A program made the translations under genes and the position numbers. A stretch of 64,000 nt of DNA from Salinispora cortesiana (GTDB lineage: Bacteria; Actinomycetota; Actinomycetes; Mycobacteriales; Micromonosporaceae): the NCBI RefSeq assembly GCF_000484695.1, contig NZ_AXVR01000003.1, positions 62,001-126,000 of the forward strand, given 5' to 3'. This document shows, piece after piece, positions 7,873-16,524 of this stretch (positions are counted from its first letter, which is position 1; every line of letters begins with the position of its first letter). The notes beneath the pieces are model-generated. The model did no database searches. It saw only the letters and a list, made by a program, of their open reading frames with translations, and had not been told where the DNA came from.

Positions 7873-7906
7873 ATGCTTCCCCCAGCCAGGGCGCTGGGGG
7901 AAGCAT
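7873..7906. terminator. Hairpin terminator between converging genes
   Basis: Perfect 14-bp stem (ATGCTTCCCCCAGC ... GCTGGGGGAAGCAT) with a six-base loop, two bases after the stop of the frameshifted gene. A smaller stem, TTCCCAG-TAG-CTGGGAA, follows at 7916-7932. Probably serves both this gene and pyrE converging from the right. Confidence 0.7.
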
Positions 7907-7990
7907 GATTGAGGTTTCCCAGTAGCTGGGAAGGGGAGGGCTCGACATCGCCTCGGCGCACCTACGCCACGCTCGACCGCCACTGGAGTT

Positions 7991-8515
7991 TCACTTCGTG
8001 AGGGAGGCTTCGAGGTCTCGACGGGTAAGAGCCGCGCGGAGCTGTAGCGCCTCGGCCGCCAGATTCTTCGGACCGCCCTGCTCGCGGTCGATGGCGCAGA
8101 CCACCGTGTCCACCTGCGCGCCGATGGCGCGTAGCTGACCGCACGACGCCAGTAGGGCGCCTCCGGTGGTCACGACATCTTCGATCAGGACGACCCGTCG
8201 CCCGTGCACCGGGCCACCTTCGGCGACCTTGCTGGTGCCGTACTCCTTGGCGTGCTTGCGCACAAAGACCGTGGGCAGCCCGGTCAATTGGGACATCACG
8301 GTGGCCAGCGGGATGCCGCCCAGCTCCATTCCCGCCAGCACGTCGCACTCCGGCAGCAGGTCCACCATCGCTTCGGCGACCTCGCGTAACAGGCTCGGCT
8401 CTCCCTCGAACAGGTATTTGTCGAAGTACTCCGCGCTGACCTGCCCGGAACGCAGACGGAACCGTCCGGTCAGGTGGCACGTGTCGTAGACGCGGCGGGC
8501 AAGTGGGTGGGACAC
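7991..8515 (-). CDS. pyrE: Orotate phosphoribosyltransferase
   Basis: 174 residues from the GTG at 8515. Joins orotate to PRPP to give orotidine 5'-phosphate in pyrimidine synthesis. Seen: AEYFDKYLFEGEP, MELGGIPLATVM, the loop FVRKHAKEYGTSKVAEG that closes over the active site, and the PRPP-binding motif VVLIEDVVTTGG at about residues 114-125. Length is normal for the family. It is monocistronic here and divergent from the GNAT gene. The ribosome site (ctgggcag) is weak; longer upstream reading lacks homology-like content. Confidence 0.93.
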   Translation of the reverse strand: MSHPLARRVYDTCHLTGRFRLRSGQVSAEYFDKYLFEGEPSLLREVAEAMVDLLPECDVLAGMELGGIPLATVMSQLTGLPTVFVRKHAKEYGTSKVAEGGPVHGRRVVLIEDVVTTGGALLASCGQLRAIGAQVDTVVCAIDREQGGPKNLAAEALQLRAALTRRDLEASLTK

Positions 8516-8741
8516 CTGCCCAGTTTCGCATTCCGCCGGGATTGAGCCAGCATCGCCTACGTCGATTACCTGCCGGCTACCACGGTGACGTTCGCCCGGC
8601 GGTGTCGACCCGCGCGGTCGTGGCAACTGCGGCGGTGGACCCGCCCGTACGGGGCCGATCTGCCGTGACCTGCGGTTGAGTGCATGGGTCCGCGCGAACA
8701 TTGGCGTTGCGTGCACTTGACCACGTCGATATTTTGCCGGC

Positions 8742-9470
8742 GTGGAGATCGTAACTCGCACCGATCGGCCCGAGCTGCACGAGGCGGCGTCCGCCGCGTT
8801 CCGAGAACGTTGGCCAGCGTTTGTCTTTCACGACGACGTCTCGAAGCGGTACATGGGCCGGGTCGAGGAGTACTTCGCGCGATATGACGTCATGGTGCTC
8901 GATGAGGGCCGGGTGGTGGCCGGTGGATGGGGAGTGCCGATGGCCTGGGATGGCACCCTCAGCGACTTGCCGTCCGGCTACGACGACGCGTTGGTACGTG
9001 CGGTGGAAGGCCACGAAGCGGGAGTCGAGCCCACCAGCCTGAGCTTCATGGCGGTCGCCGTGGGCTCATCGCATGACAAGCGCGGCATGGCCGGAGCCGT
9101 GCTTGAGGAGTTGGCGCGACGGGCGCACAGCGACGGCCTCGCGCATGTGGTCGCTCCGCTTCGACCGACGTGGAAGCACCGGTACCCGATGGTGTCGATG
9201 GCCGAGTACGCCGGATGGGCCCGCCCGGACGGACTTTCTGTCGATCCGTGGATCCGCACCCACCAACGCATGGGAGCGCGCGTCCTGGGCCCAGCCCGGA
9301 GGTCGATGGTGATTGAGGGAAGCGTCGCTGATTGGGAGAGCTGGGCGGACATGGTGTTTCCGGTGACCCGGGCGTATGTGGTCCCCGGTGCACTCAACCT
9401 CGTGCTGATCGATCGGGAACGGGACCGCGGCGTGTATGTCGAGGAAAACCTGTGGGTTCAGCACAGCTGA
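8742..9470 (+). CDS. GNAT-family N-acetyltransferase-like protein
   Basis: 242 residues from GTG 8742. The middle carries a GNAT-like core: VMVLDEGRVVAGGWGVPM, then strand SLSFMAVAVGSSHDKRGMAGAVL, where the V-x-x-x-x-R-G-x-A pattern for acetyl-CoA binding is recognisable, followed by HVVAPLRPTWKHRYPMVSM. The substrate is unknown. A stem-loop begins five bases after the stop, so it is a single-gene transcript. There is no obvious ribosome site, which would fit a short leader. Confidence 0.8.
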   Translation: MEIVTRTDRPELHEAASAAFRERWPAFVFHDDVSKRYMGRVEEYFARYDVMVLDEGRVVAGGWGVPMAWDGTLSDLPSGYDDALVRAVEGHEAGVEPTSLSFMAVAVGSSHDKRGMAGAVLEELARRAHSDGLAHVVAPLRPTWKHRYPMVSMAEYAGWARPDGLSVDPWIRTHQRMGARVLGPARRSMVIEGSVADWESWADMVFPVTRAYVVPGALNLVLIDRERDRGVYVEENLWVQHS

Positions 9471-9474
9471 ACTC

Positions 9475-9509
9475 GGCGACCCAGCCTCCCTCGAGGGAAG
9501 CTGGTCGCC
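9475..9509 (+). terminator. Hairpin terminator after the GNAT gene
   Basis: GGCGACC(C)AGCCTCCC pairs with GGGAAGCTGGTCGCC around a four-base TCGA loop; one bulged base and one G-T pair. It begins five bases after the stop codon at 9470. The following 200 bp to the HAD gene show no coding sense. Confidence 0.65.
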
Positions 9510-9710
9510 ATCGGCCAGCCCAGTGAGGCTCCGAACGGCATTGCGGAACACTGCCTCTCCTGCGCGGCCACGGTCCTCCCGGACCGGCTGCGCGGAACCA
9601 GGTATGACGCGCCCGTTGTCGGGGTACGGACCTCATCCCCGACCGAACAACTCGCCCACCTTCTCGGTCGCCGGCGAGGCCGGCGATGAGGGGCACGGCG
9701 GCGGGGCTTG

Positions 9711-10499
9711 TCAGGCGTCAGCGCTGGTGCTGCTTCGGTGCAGCAGGGCGAGCAGCTCGTGGCCGTCCTCGACCCGAGCGTCCGGCCGTACGTCGGGATG
9801 TGGGGGTTCCCGGTCGGTGCGGGGCGAGCGCATCAGGATGGCAGCGCCGGCACCGGCGCGGCGGGCGCACAACATGTCCCGGTGCACGCTGTCGCCGATG
9901 AACCAGCAGCCCTCGATCGGTACGCCGATGGCGTCGGCGGCGAGCTGGGCGAGGTGGGGGTTGGGCTTGCGGGGCCCGGCTTCGTCGCTGTAGAACTCGG
10001 CGGTGAAGCGCTCGGACAGGCCGGCGGTGGCGAGGAAGTCCCGGTGTGCGGCGCCGCAGAGGGTGTTGCTGACCACGGCCATCGGTAAGCCCGCCTCGGC
10101 AGCGGCCTGTAGCGCTTCGGGGATGCCGGGGCGGACCTGCCACTCGGCCCGCCAGGTCCAGACGTACGCCAGCGACGTGGCCTCGCGTTCGACGGCGTCG
10201 CGGGCGGGCTGCGGCCAGGTGTGGGTGACGAAGTCCGCCCAGACCCGGATGTGTGGTAGCTCCATCGGCTCGCTACCCCGGCCGACCTCGTCTCGCCAGG
10301 CGGCGTAGGAGCGGGTGCCCCCGGCCAGATCGTTGGCGATCTGCTCGGTGGAGACTGTGCCGTTCACCAGGGTGAACAGTCGGCGGACCAGTTCTGCCGG
10401 TGCCGGTGATTGTCGCGGAGCGTCAGCGAGGACGCCACCGAAGTCCCACAGCAGGGCGTGCGGCATTCGCAGCATGCCGCCCATGATGCGACATGGCAC
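9711..10499 (-). CDS. HAD-superfamily hydrolase
   Basis: Up to 262 residues. Haloacid dehalogenase fold with motif I WDFGGVL near residue 19, motif II VVSNTL, motif III Lys in GPRKPNPHLAQLA, and motif IV CWFIGDSVHRD. The order and the four-helix cap between I and II match subclass I phosphatases such as phosphoglycolate-phosphatase-like proteins; the substrate is unknown. Motif I has Gly where the DxD phosphatases have a second Asp, a variant also seen in other DFGGVL-type members. Several starts are possible (GTG 10499, ATG 10484, 10475, 10466) and none has a strong ribosome site. Confidence 0.85.
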   Translation of the reverse strand: MPCRIMGGMLRMPHALLWDFGGVLADAPRQSPAPAELVRRLFTLVNGTVSTEQIANDLAGGTRSYAAWRDEVGRGSEPMELPHIRVWADFVTHTWPQPARDAVEREATSLAYVWTWRAEWQVRPGIPEALQAAAEAGLPMAVVSNTLCGAAHRDFLATAGLSERFTAEFYSDEAGPRKPNPHLAQLAADAIGVPIEGCWFIGDSVHRDMLCARRAGAGAAILMRSPRTDREPPHPDVRPDARVEDGHELLALLHRSSTSADA

Positions 10500-10621
10500 C
10501 GCCGATGGCTAACCCTTGCTGCCTTGGCGATCGGGCGGTGAACGCGGAGCCGAGCCGGGCAGCCGTTCCCGCCAGTCGCTGACAACCGTTTCAGAGCGGG
10601 TCCTCCTCGGCCGGGCTGTGG

Positions 10622-11137
10622 TCAGAAGGCGCCGGTCGAACCGTCGGTCAGTTCACGGAGGATGTCGGCGTGGCCGGCGTGCCGGGCGGTGTCTTCGATC
10701 ATGTGCACCAGGATCCAGCGGAGCGAGACCTCGCCGAGCTGCGGCACCACATGATCGAGGTCGAACCGAGCGGCCACCGCCCGGGACCGAACGCACTCTG
10801 CCTCCTAGGCTGTCGCAAGCCGTTCGACGGTGTCCTCGTCGGTCAGGGTGAAGCTGGCCAGCGCGCTCTCCTCGGTGGCCAGGACGACATCACCGCCGCT
10901 GGGGTCGAGTAGCGCCGAAAGCCAGTTCCGCTCCACCAGCGTGAGGTGCTTTACCAGGCCGGCGACCGTGGTGGCGGACGGCACTAGGCGGCGGGCGGCA
11001 TCGGTTTCGGAGAGCCCACGCAGCTTGCGTAGCACCACGCCGCGGTAAAAGTCGAGGAAGGACTCGAGCACCGCGCGCTCACTGCCCGCGCGAACCTGAA
11101 CCAGACCAACGGTGGGCTCGATGTTCCTCGTAGCCAT
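10622..11137 (-). pseudogene. DinB/DUF664-like gene interrupted by an amber codon
   Basis: From ATG 11137 the protein reads MATRNIEPTVGLVQ and continues through FLDFYRGVVLRKLRGLSETD and LVPSATTVAGLVKHLTLVER, typical of DinB-like four-helix metal-binding proteins, to a TAG at 10805-10807. The same frame then resumes with EAECVRSRAVAARFDLDHVV and RWILVHMIEDTARHAGHADI up to a TGA at 10622-10624, which is exactly the missing C-terminal helix with its metal-ligand His residues. Related proteins usually have Tyr where the TAG stands, so a single TAC or TAT to TAG change explains it. DinB-like proteins are thiol transferases or of unknown role. Confidence 0.75.
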
Positions 11138-11438
11138 GCCGGGACCCGGGCCGACTGCTGGTGCTTTCAGCACCCGCATTGCAGCGTAATGTACCTATTT
11201 CACCACCTGCTCAGTCTGCTCTTCCTGCGGGGCCTCCTGTGTGGTTTAGGGTCATGGTTTAGTAGTTGATTCTGGGGCATTGCTCACGTGTGATGATTCA
11301 CCTCAACACCGACGGTCGCGGGGCGGCTAGTGTCGCTTCAGGACGAGGGCCGGTTCGGTCCGATCTGGAGGGACGGGCTCAGCACGAGTTGCCCTCCCAG
11401 CTCACTCGCGGCCTCGTAACCGGCGACATGACCACGGG
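11138..11438. other. Upstream region of the kinase operon, non-coding
   Basis: 301 bp between the divergent DinB-like remnant and the histidine kinase gene. It is locally AT-richer around 11240-11300 (ggtttagggtcatggtttagtag in plain view), as expected of a promoter region, but no hexamer pair is clear. No coding sense and no strong hairpin were found. Confidence 0.4.
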
Positions 11439-13880
11439 GTGGTGGGCTTGGACAGGACTGCGAGGCGGGGCTCTGCGGTGCGCGTGTGGCGGCTGGTCGA
11501 CATGCCCGTCCGAGTCAAGGCGGCATTGATTGTGCTGCCGACCGCGCTGGCCGCGGTGGTCTCGATCGGATTCGGGTTCTGGTCCTCGGTCGGCGAGGCG
11601 GACACCACGCGACGTGCCGGAAAGATGTTCAGCGCGAGCGTCGCGGCTGCCGAACTGACCCAGCGGTTGCAGACCGAGCGGATCGTGGCTGTGGGTCTGC
11701 TGCTGCCGGACACGGAGGTCACTGCCGCGGATTTCGCGCGTGCCGTTCAGGACACCGAACTGGCAGCGTGGCGGTTTCATCAGCAGCGAACCTGGCTCGA
11801 GGAGCTTCCGCCATCCGTACAGACAGTGCTGGTGCGGGTGGATGGTGCCTTGGCCGAGGTGGAGGCACAACGGCAGCGGGTGCAGGGCGAGGGACTGGTG
11901 TCCCTGTCGGCGGTGGCCTTCGGCTACGGGGGCGCGGTGGCGGACCTGGACGAGCTGCTGCCCACGATGGCGCGAAGCGGGGTCCCGCCGCTGCTCGAGG
12001 ACGAGATGCGGGTGTCGGCAGCGTTGTCCCGAGCCCGGGAGGAGGTTGGTCAGCAGCAGGTGACGGTGTTGCAGGCGTTGGCAGCCAACCAACTGACGCC
12101 GGCGCTGTACGCAGAGATCGTCACCGCGCAGGCGAGCCACGACGAGGCGTTGCGTGAGTTTGAGGCCTCGGCACGACCAGGGTGGCGGTCGCTACTGGGG
12201 CGGACGATGACTGGCCCGGATGTGCTGGCGGCGATCCGGCTGGATGGTGCCGTGTCGGGCACCGGACTGTACGAGCCGATGCGGCTGCCGGGTGGTGCTG
12301 CGCAGTGGAGTCGAGTGATGACCACGCGAGCGGATCTGCTCTCGCAGGTGCAGACAGCGGTCAATCGGGATGTCGCGACTACCGCTGACGACCTGTGGAT
12401 GGGGCGGGTTCGGGCAGCGATGCTGCAGGGCCTCGCGTTGATGGCGATGCTCGCTCTCGCCGTACTCACGGCGTTCTTGGTGGCGCGATCGGTGGTAAAC
12501 CAGCTCTCCACCTTGGAGCGCGGGGCGCGGCGGGTTGCAGATGTGGAGCTGCCGGGGTTGGTCGAGCGGCTGCGGGCGGCGTCGGACCCCAGGGCGGCGT
12601 CGCGATTGGCAGAGGGCACCGGGGCGGTTTCCGTACCGGTCGTTGGCCGGGACGAGGTCGGCCGGGTGGCGAACGCGTTCAACCTGGTGCTGCGTTCGGC
12701 GGTGGATGCGACAGCGGATCAGGCGCGAAGCCGGGTCCTGGTGAGTGCCATGATCACGTCGATCGGGCGGCGGGTGCAGGCGTTGACCGAGCAGCTACTG
12801 GGCAGCATCGACAGACTCGAACGCGATGAGGAGGACCCGGACCGGCTGGCCCGGCTCTTCGGGGCGGACCAGCAGGCGACTCGGCTGCGACGGTATGGCA
12901 CGAACCTGTTGATCGTCGCTGGCGGTGGTCCGGGTAGATCGCAGCGTCAGCCCGTCGAGCTCGTCGACCTGGTGAACGCGGCGTTGTCGGAGACCGAGGG
13001 CTTCGCCCGGATCCGGATGGACCGCCTGGTCGAGGCCGAGATCGACGCCCGTGCGGCTGACGCGGTCAAGTCGATCCTCGCGGAGCTGCTGGACAACGCG
13101 ACTCGGTTCTCCGCAGAGCTGGTGCGGGTGTCCGCCGCCTGGTCTGGGCGGGGCGTGCGGATTCTCGTCACGGATACCGGCATCGGGCTCCCCACCGAAC
13201 AGCTGGTGCGGGCCAACCAGCTCTTGACCAGCTCGGAGCTGGAGGTCGCGGTCACCGACCAGATGGGCCTGGTCGTGATCTCTCGCCTGGCACGCGAGTT
13301 TGGCGTCTCGACCCGCCTGACCAAAACCGAGCCAACTGGTATCACCGCTGAGGTGACCGTTCCGGCGGAGTACGTGACCCGCCTGCGCCGGCGCGAGTCG
13401 GCCCTGCCCGGACCGACCCACCCGTCCCCGACGGCAGCGCTGTCGCCGCGGGAAGCGACGGTTGAGTTGCCGCTTGTGCGCTCCGCGCACGATGCGCTGG
13501 CGCCGCGCGAGGCATCGGCGCGGCCCGAGGCGTCGGTGTTGCCCGAGGGGTCGGTGTTGCCGGGGGAGCGCGTGGCTGTCGCCCGGTCCTCCTGGTTGTG
13601 GCCGGAAGGCGCCGCCGGCACCGGGCTTCGAACCGCAGCTGAACCGGAGGAGCCGCCGGTGCCGGATGTCGGTGCGTCGGCCGCTGCTGGGCGTACCGCG
13701 TCTGGTTTGCCGCGGCGCCGCCGGCAAGAACCGGTGGTCGGCGGCCCACCGGCCCGGTCCGCCGGCTCGGAGTCGTCCGAATCGATCGATCCCGAGGCCA
13801 TTCGGGCGCAGGTCGCCGGCACGATGCGTGGCCTGCGAGCCGCGTCCGCCACCCCTCCCCTCTCGACAGGAGAACGCTGA
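11439..13880 (+). CDS. cvnA: Conservon-type (CvnA-like) sensor histidine kinase
   Basis: 813 residues. TM1 near 26-47, a roughly 280-residue extracellular region resembling nitrate/nitrite-sensing domains, TM2 near 329-350, a HAMP-like linker, a dimerisation helix pair, then HATPase_c with the N box LLDNATRFS near 549 and DTGIGL near 578. The last 170 residues are low-complexity Pro/Ala/Glu/Ser. Where CvnA-like proteins usually read DHLATRMRR in the helix hairpin, this one reads DQQATRLRR at about 476-484, so the His is Gln. The stop overlaps the roadblock gene by one base (TGATG). Conservon kinases sense an unknown outside signal and act on small GTPases; no GTPase gene follows here. Confidence 0.88.
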   Translation: MVGLDRTARRGSAVRVWRLVDMPVRVKAALIVLPTALAAVVSIGFGFWSSVGEADTTRRAGKMFSASVAAAELTQRLQTERIVAVGLLLPDTEVTAADFARAVQDTELAAWRFHQQRTWLEELPPSVQTVLVRVDGALAEVEAQRQRVQGEGLVSLSAVAFGYGGAVADLDELLPTMARSGVPPLLEDEMRVSAALSRAREEVGQQQVTVLQALAANQLTPALYAEIVTAQASHDEALREFEASARPGWRSLLGRTMTGPDVLAAIRLDGAVSGTGLYEPMRLPGGAAQWSRVMTTRADLLSQVQTAVNRDVATTADDLWMGRVRAAMLQGLALMAMLALAVLTAFLVARSVVNQLSTLERGARRVADVELPGLVERLRAASDPRAASRLAEGTGAVSVPVVGRDEVGRVANAFNLVLRSAVDATADQARSRVLVSAMITSIGRRVQALTEQLLGSIDRLERDEEDPDRLARLFGADQQATRLRRYGTNLLIVAGGGPGRSQRQPVELVDLVNAALSETEGFARIRMDRLVEAEIDARAADAVKSILAELLDNATRFSAELVRVSAAWSGRGVRILVTDTGIGLPTEQLVRANQLLTSSELEVAVTDQMGLVVISRLAREFGVSTRLTKTEPTGITAEVTVPAEYVTRLRRRESALPGPTHPSPTAALSPREATVELPLVRSAHDALAPREASARPEASVLPEGSVLPGERVAVARSSWLWPEGAAGTGLRTAAEPEEPPVPDVGASAAAGRTASGLPRRRRQEPVVGGPPARSAGSESSESIDPEAIRAQVAGTMRGLRAASATPPLSTGER

Positions 13881-14290
13881 TGAGCGGCACAGGCGATACG
13901 ACCTTGAATCCTCAACTGTCGGCGGTGCTCGACGGGCTGGCCAAGCAGATCCCGGCGGTGGCGCATGTCGTCGCGGTGTCCGCGGACGGTCTGCTACTGG
14001 CCAGCACCGCTGATCTCGATCGCGACCGGGGTGACCAACTCGCCGCGATCGTCTCCGGCCTGGTCAGCCTCGCCCGCGGCACCACCGATCTGCTGGAGAC
14101 CGGCGGCGTGCAGTTTCAGCTGCTGATGATGCGGGACGGGATCCTCGTTGTGCAGCAGGTGCCCGACGGGTCCTCGCTGGCGGCCCTGGCCGGCACCGAC
14201 TGCGACCCCTCTCTGGTCGCATATGAGCTGGCGGCGCTCGCGGCGCGAATCGGTGAGCAGGTCAAGCCGGGACCGCGCGTGGCGAGCTGA
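13880..14290 (+). CDS. cvnB: Roadblock/LC7 protein (CvnB-like)
   Basis: 136 residues, one roadblock/LC7 domain: LDGLAKQIPAVAHVVAVSADGLLLASTADL, then DQLAAIVSGLVSLA and FQLLMMRDGILVVQQV, the order seen in conservon B proteins, which are thought to regulate the GTPase partner. caggagaa lies just before the ATG, which overlaps the kinase stop. In full conservons a DUF742 protein (C) and a GTPase (D) come next. Here the next gene, 100 bp away, is an ABC-transporter binding protein, so the module is incomplete or has been re-used. Confidence 0.9.
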   Translation: MSGTGDTTLNPQLSAVLDGLAKQIPAVAHVVAVSADGLLLASTADLDRDRGDQLAAIVSGLVSLARGTTDLLETGGVQFQLLMMRDGILVVQQVPDGSSLAALAGTDCDPSLVAYELAALAARIGEQVKPGPRVAS

Positions 14291-14391
14291 GCTGCGCCGG
14301 GGTCTGCCCGGCGTGCAGGGGCCAGTGTGCGTGACCGAGCGCCACGCCGCACCCCTTTCGGAAGCCTCTCGACGAAAGGATTTCGATCTCT

Positions 14392-15672
14392 GTGACCCCT
14401 CAACAGACCCCAGGCCGGTCTCGGTGGCGATTGGTTGTCGCCGTCGCGCTGCTGGCGGCCGTCACCGCCTGCACCGGCTCCAGCCTCGGTGGTGCGGACA
14501 ACAGCGATGAGGAGATCCGCATCGGCCTGATCGTGCCGAAGTCCGGCCCCTACAAGTCGGTCGGCGACGACCAGGTCGCCGGGTTTCGGCTGGCCCTGGA
14601 GAAGCTGGGCGGCGAACTCGGCGGTCGACCCGTCAAGGTGATCGAGGCAGACGAGGGTGACGGCAAGGCCACCGCGCTCGCGTCGGCGCGCAAACTGATC
14701 GAGCAGGACAAGGTCCTCGCCCTGGTCGGCGGGGCGACCGCGGACACGGTGCAGACCGTGTACCCGCTACTGAAGGAGTCCGGCGTGCCGCTGATTGGCA
14801 TCGGTGGACGGCCGTCAACGGTGGAGGACCCGAGCTACCTCTGGTCGACGTCCTGGTTGAGTCAGGAGACCGGTGCCGCGATCGCCGGCCACCTGCGCGA
14901 GACGGTGGGTGACGGCCGGGTGTGGGTGATCGGCCCGGACTACATCGGGGGCCACGACCAGATCAACGGGTTCGTGGACGCCTTCCGGGAGGCCGGCGGC
15001 GAGCTGGCCAACCCGGGTGGAGAGCCGGCGTGGACGCCATGGGCGCCGACGCCGACGACGGAGTTCTCTCCGTATCTGACAAAGATCAAAGACTCCGACG
15101 CCGTGGCGGTCTACACCTTCTACGCCGGCACCAGCGCGGTCGAGTTCGTCAAGCAGTACCGGCAGTACGGAGTGGACGTGCCGCTGTACGCCTCCGGCTT
15201 CCTGACCGAGGGCGCGCCGTTGGCGGCATTGGGCGAGCAGGCCGAGGGCATCTACACCAGCCTGAACTACTCGACGACGTTGGACAACGCAGCCAACCGT
15301 GATTTCGTGCGCCGCTACAGCGCGGCTAACGACGGGCAGCTGCCGAATCTGTTTCACGTATCCGCCTGGGATGCCGTGCTCGTGCTGGACCAGGCCGTCA
15401 CCGAGACGCTCCGTGGCTCGGAAGCCGTGCCGACGGCGGGTGCCGCCCCGGCCAGCCCGCCCGCCGGAGCCGAGGAGACCGGTGAGGTGACCTCGGAGTC
15501 ACTGACGGCGGCGCTGTCCCGGATCGGCTCGATCGACTCACCTCGGGGCGCCTGGCAGTTCGGCCCAACAAACCACACCCCGGTGCAGGCGTACTACCTG
15601 CGCGAGGTAGCCCAGGACGGACAGGTGTGGGTCAACCGCACCGTGCAGACGCTGACCACCCTCGGTTCCTGA
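14392..15672 (+). CDS. livK: LivK-type ABC substrate-binding lipoprotein
   Basis: 426 residues from GTG 14392 with gaaagga upstream. Signal peptide with lipobox VTAC, so Cys27 would be lipidated and the protein anchored outside the membrane. The type I periplasmic-binding fold is clear: IRIGLIVPKSGPYKSVG, LVGGATADTVQTVYPLL, VWVIGPDYIGGHDQINGFV and YASGFLTEGAPLAAL. Family members bind branched amino acids, amides or urea; the ligand is not readable. A Pro/Ala/Glu-rich insert lies near residues 345-365. It heads a complete Liv-type importer and follows a sensor kinase, so it may be both importer component and ligand presenter. Confidence 0.9.
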   Translation: MTPQQTPGRSRWRLVVAVALLAAVTACTGSSLGGADNSDEEIRIGLIVPKSGPYKSVGDDQVAGFRLALEKLGGELGGRPVKVIEADEGDGKATALASARKLIEQDKVLALVGGATADTVQTVYPLLKESGVPLIGIGGRPSTVEDPSYLWSTSWLSQETGAAIAGHLRETVGDGRVWVIGPDYIGGHDQINGFVDAFREAGGELANPGGEPAWTPWAPTPTTEFSPYLTKIKDSDAVAVYTFYAGTSAVEFVKQYRQYGVDVPLYASGFLTEGAPLAALGEQAEGIYTSLNYSTTLDNAANRDFVRRYSAANDGQLPNLFHVSAWDAVLVLDQAVTETLRGSEAVPTAGAAPASPPAGAEETGEVTSESLTAALSRIGSIDSPRGAWQFGPTNHTPVQAYYLREVAQDGQVWVNRTVQTLTTLGS

Positions 15673-15689
15673 ATGGAGTGCTGGACGCA

Positions 15690-16487
15690 GTGACCACAAC
15701 CAACGAGTACATGTTTGACAACGCCACCGAGGAGGCCGCCCGCCAGCTGCGGTTCCTCGGTGAGATTCTCGACTCCGGCACCCGCCGGATCCTGACCGAG
15801 ATCGGCCTGCGGCCAGGGTGGAAGGTCACCGACCTCGGCGCCGGGGCGGGCACGCTGACCAGCTGGCTCGCCGACCAGGTTGGTCCGGGCGGGCACGTTA
15901 CCGCCGTGGACCTCGACCCGCGCTACATCCCGACCGGTGACAACGTCACCGTGCGCGCCGGGGACGTCCGGACCATGGAGCTGGACGGATCGCAGCAGGC
16001 GGTGGTGGCCCGGCTGGTGCTGATGCACCTGCCCGAACGGGAGCAGGTCCTGGCCCAGCTGGTGCAGGCGCTCGCCCCCGGTGGGGCGGTCGTGGTGGCG
16101 GACTGGGACTGCACCTGGCGGGACATGATCCGCCACAGCCCCAGCTCCCGCGCCACCGACTTGTTGGAGCGGTTCCAGGACGCTTTGCAGTCGTTCGGGG
16201 AGTCCCGTGGGGCAGACATGGGCTGGGCCAAGCGGGCGCAGGAAGCGATGCTCCGGCTTGGTCTGGTGGACGTGGACAGCCACATCGAGTCGCGCTCGTG
16301 GTACGGCGGCACCGGCATCTGCCTGCTACACCGCTCCAACTCGATCCAGCGCGAGCCCCAGCTACTCGAGGCCGGCATGACCCACGAAGACCTGGCCGAG
16401 CTGCGGCAGGTGCTGATGGATCCGGAGCTGGTGCTGTCGGGCTACCTGATGCACACCACCGTCGGCCGCCGCCCGACCCCGGCCTGA
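15690..16487 (+). CDS. SAM-dependent class I methyltransferase
   Basis: 265 residues from GTG 15690. Motif I VTDLGAGAGTLTSWLA, acidic end of strand 2 VTAVDLDPRY, then GDVRTMELD and the post-strand-4 helix VLMHLPEREQVLAQL, all of a small-molecule methyltransferase of the Methyltransf_25 or UbiE-like kind. It lies 17 bases after the binding-protein stop and 37 bases before livH, in the middle of the importer operon. Nothing in the sequence shows the acceptor. Possible roles are modification of the imported compound or of its product. Confidence 0.88.
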   Translation: MTTTNEYMFDNATEEAARQLRFLGEILDSGTRRILTEIGLRPGWKVTDLGAGAGTLTSWLADQVGPGGHVTAVDLDPRYIPTGDNVTVRAGDVRTMELDGSQQAVVARLVLMHLPEREQVLAQLVQALAPGGAVVVADWDCTWRDMIRHSPSSRATDLLERFQDALQSFGESRGADMGWAKRAQEAMLRLGLVDVDSHIESRSWYGGTGICLLHRSNSIQREPQLLEAGMTHEDLAELRQVLMDPELVLSGYLMHTTVGRRPTPA

Positions 16488-16524
16488 CCGGCAGCCCTCG
16501 CACGAACGGAGTGGAAGGTTTGCC

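Noticed and set aside
10805..10807. Amber codon read as pyrrolysine or suppressed
   Set aside because: No Pyl machinery is visible and actinomycetes use TAG as an ordinary stop (for example at 2231 and 3551). A nonsense mutation or sequencing error is simpler.
13880..14391. Search for cvnC and cvnD after the roadblock gene
   Set aside because: No DUF742 or GTPase motif is present in any frame between 14290 and the binding-protein gene or elsewhere in the window.
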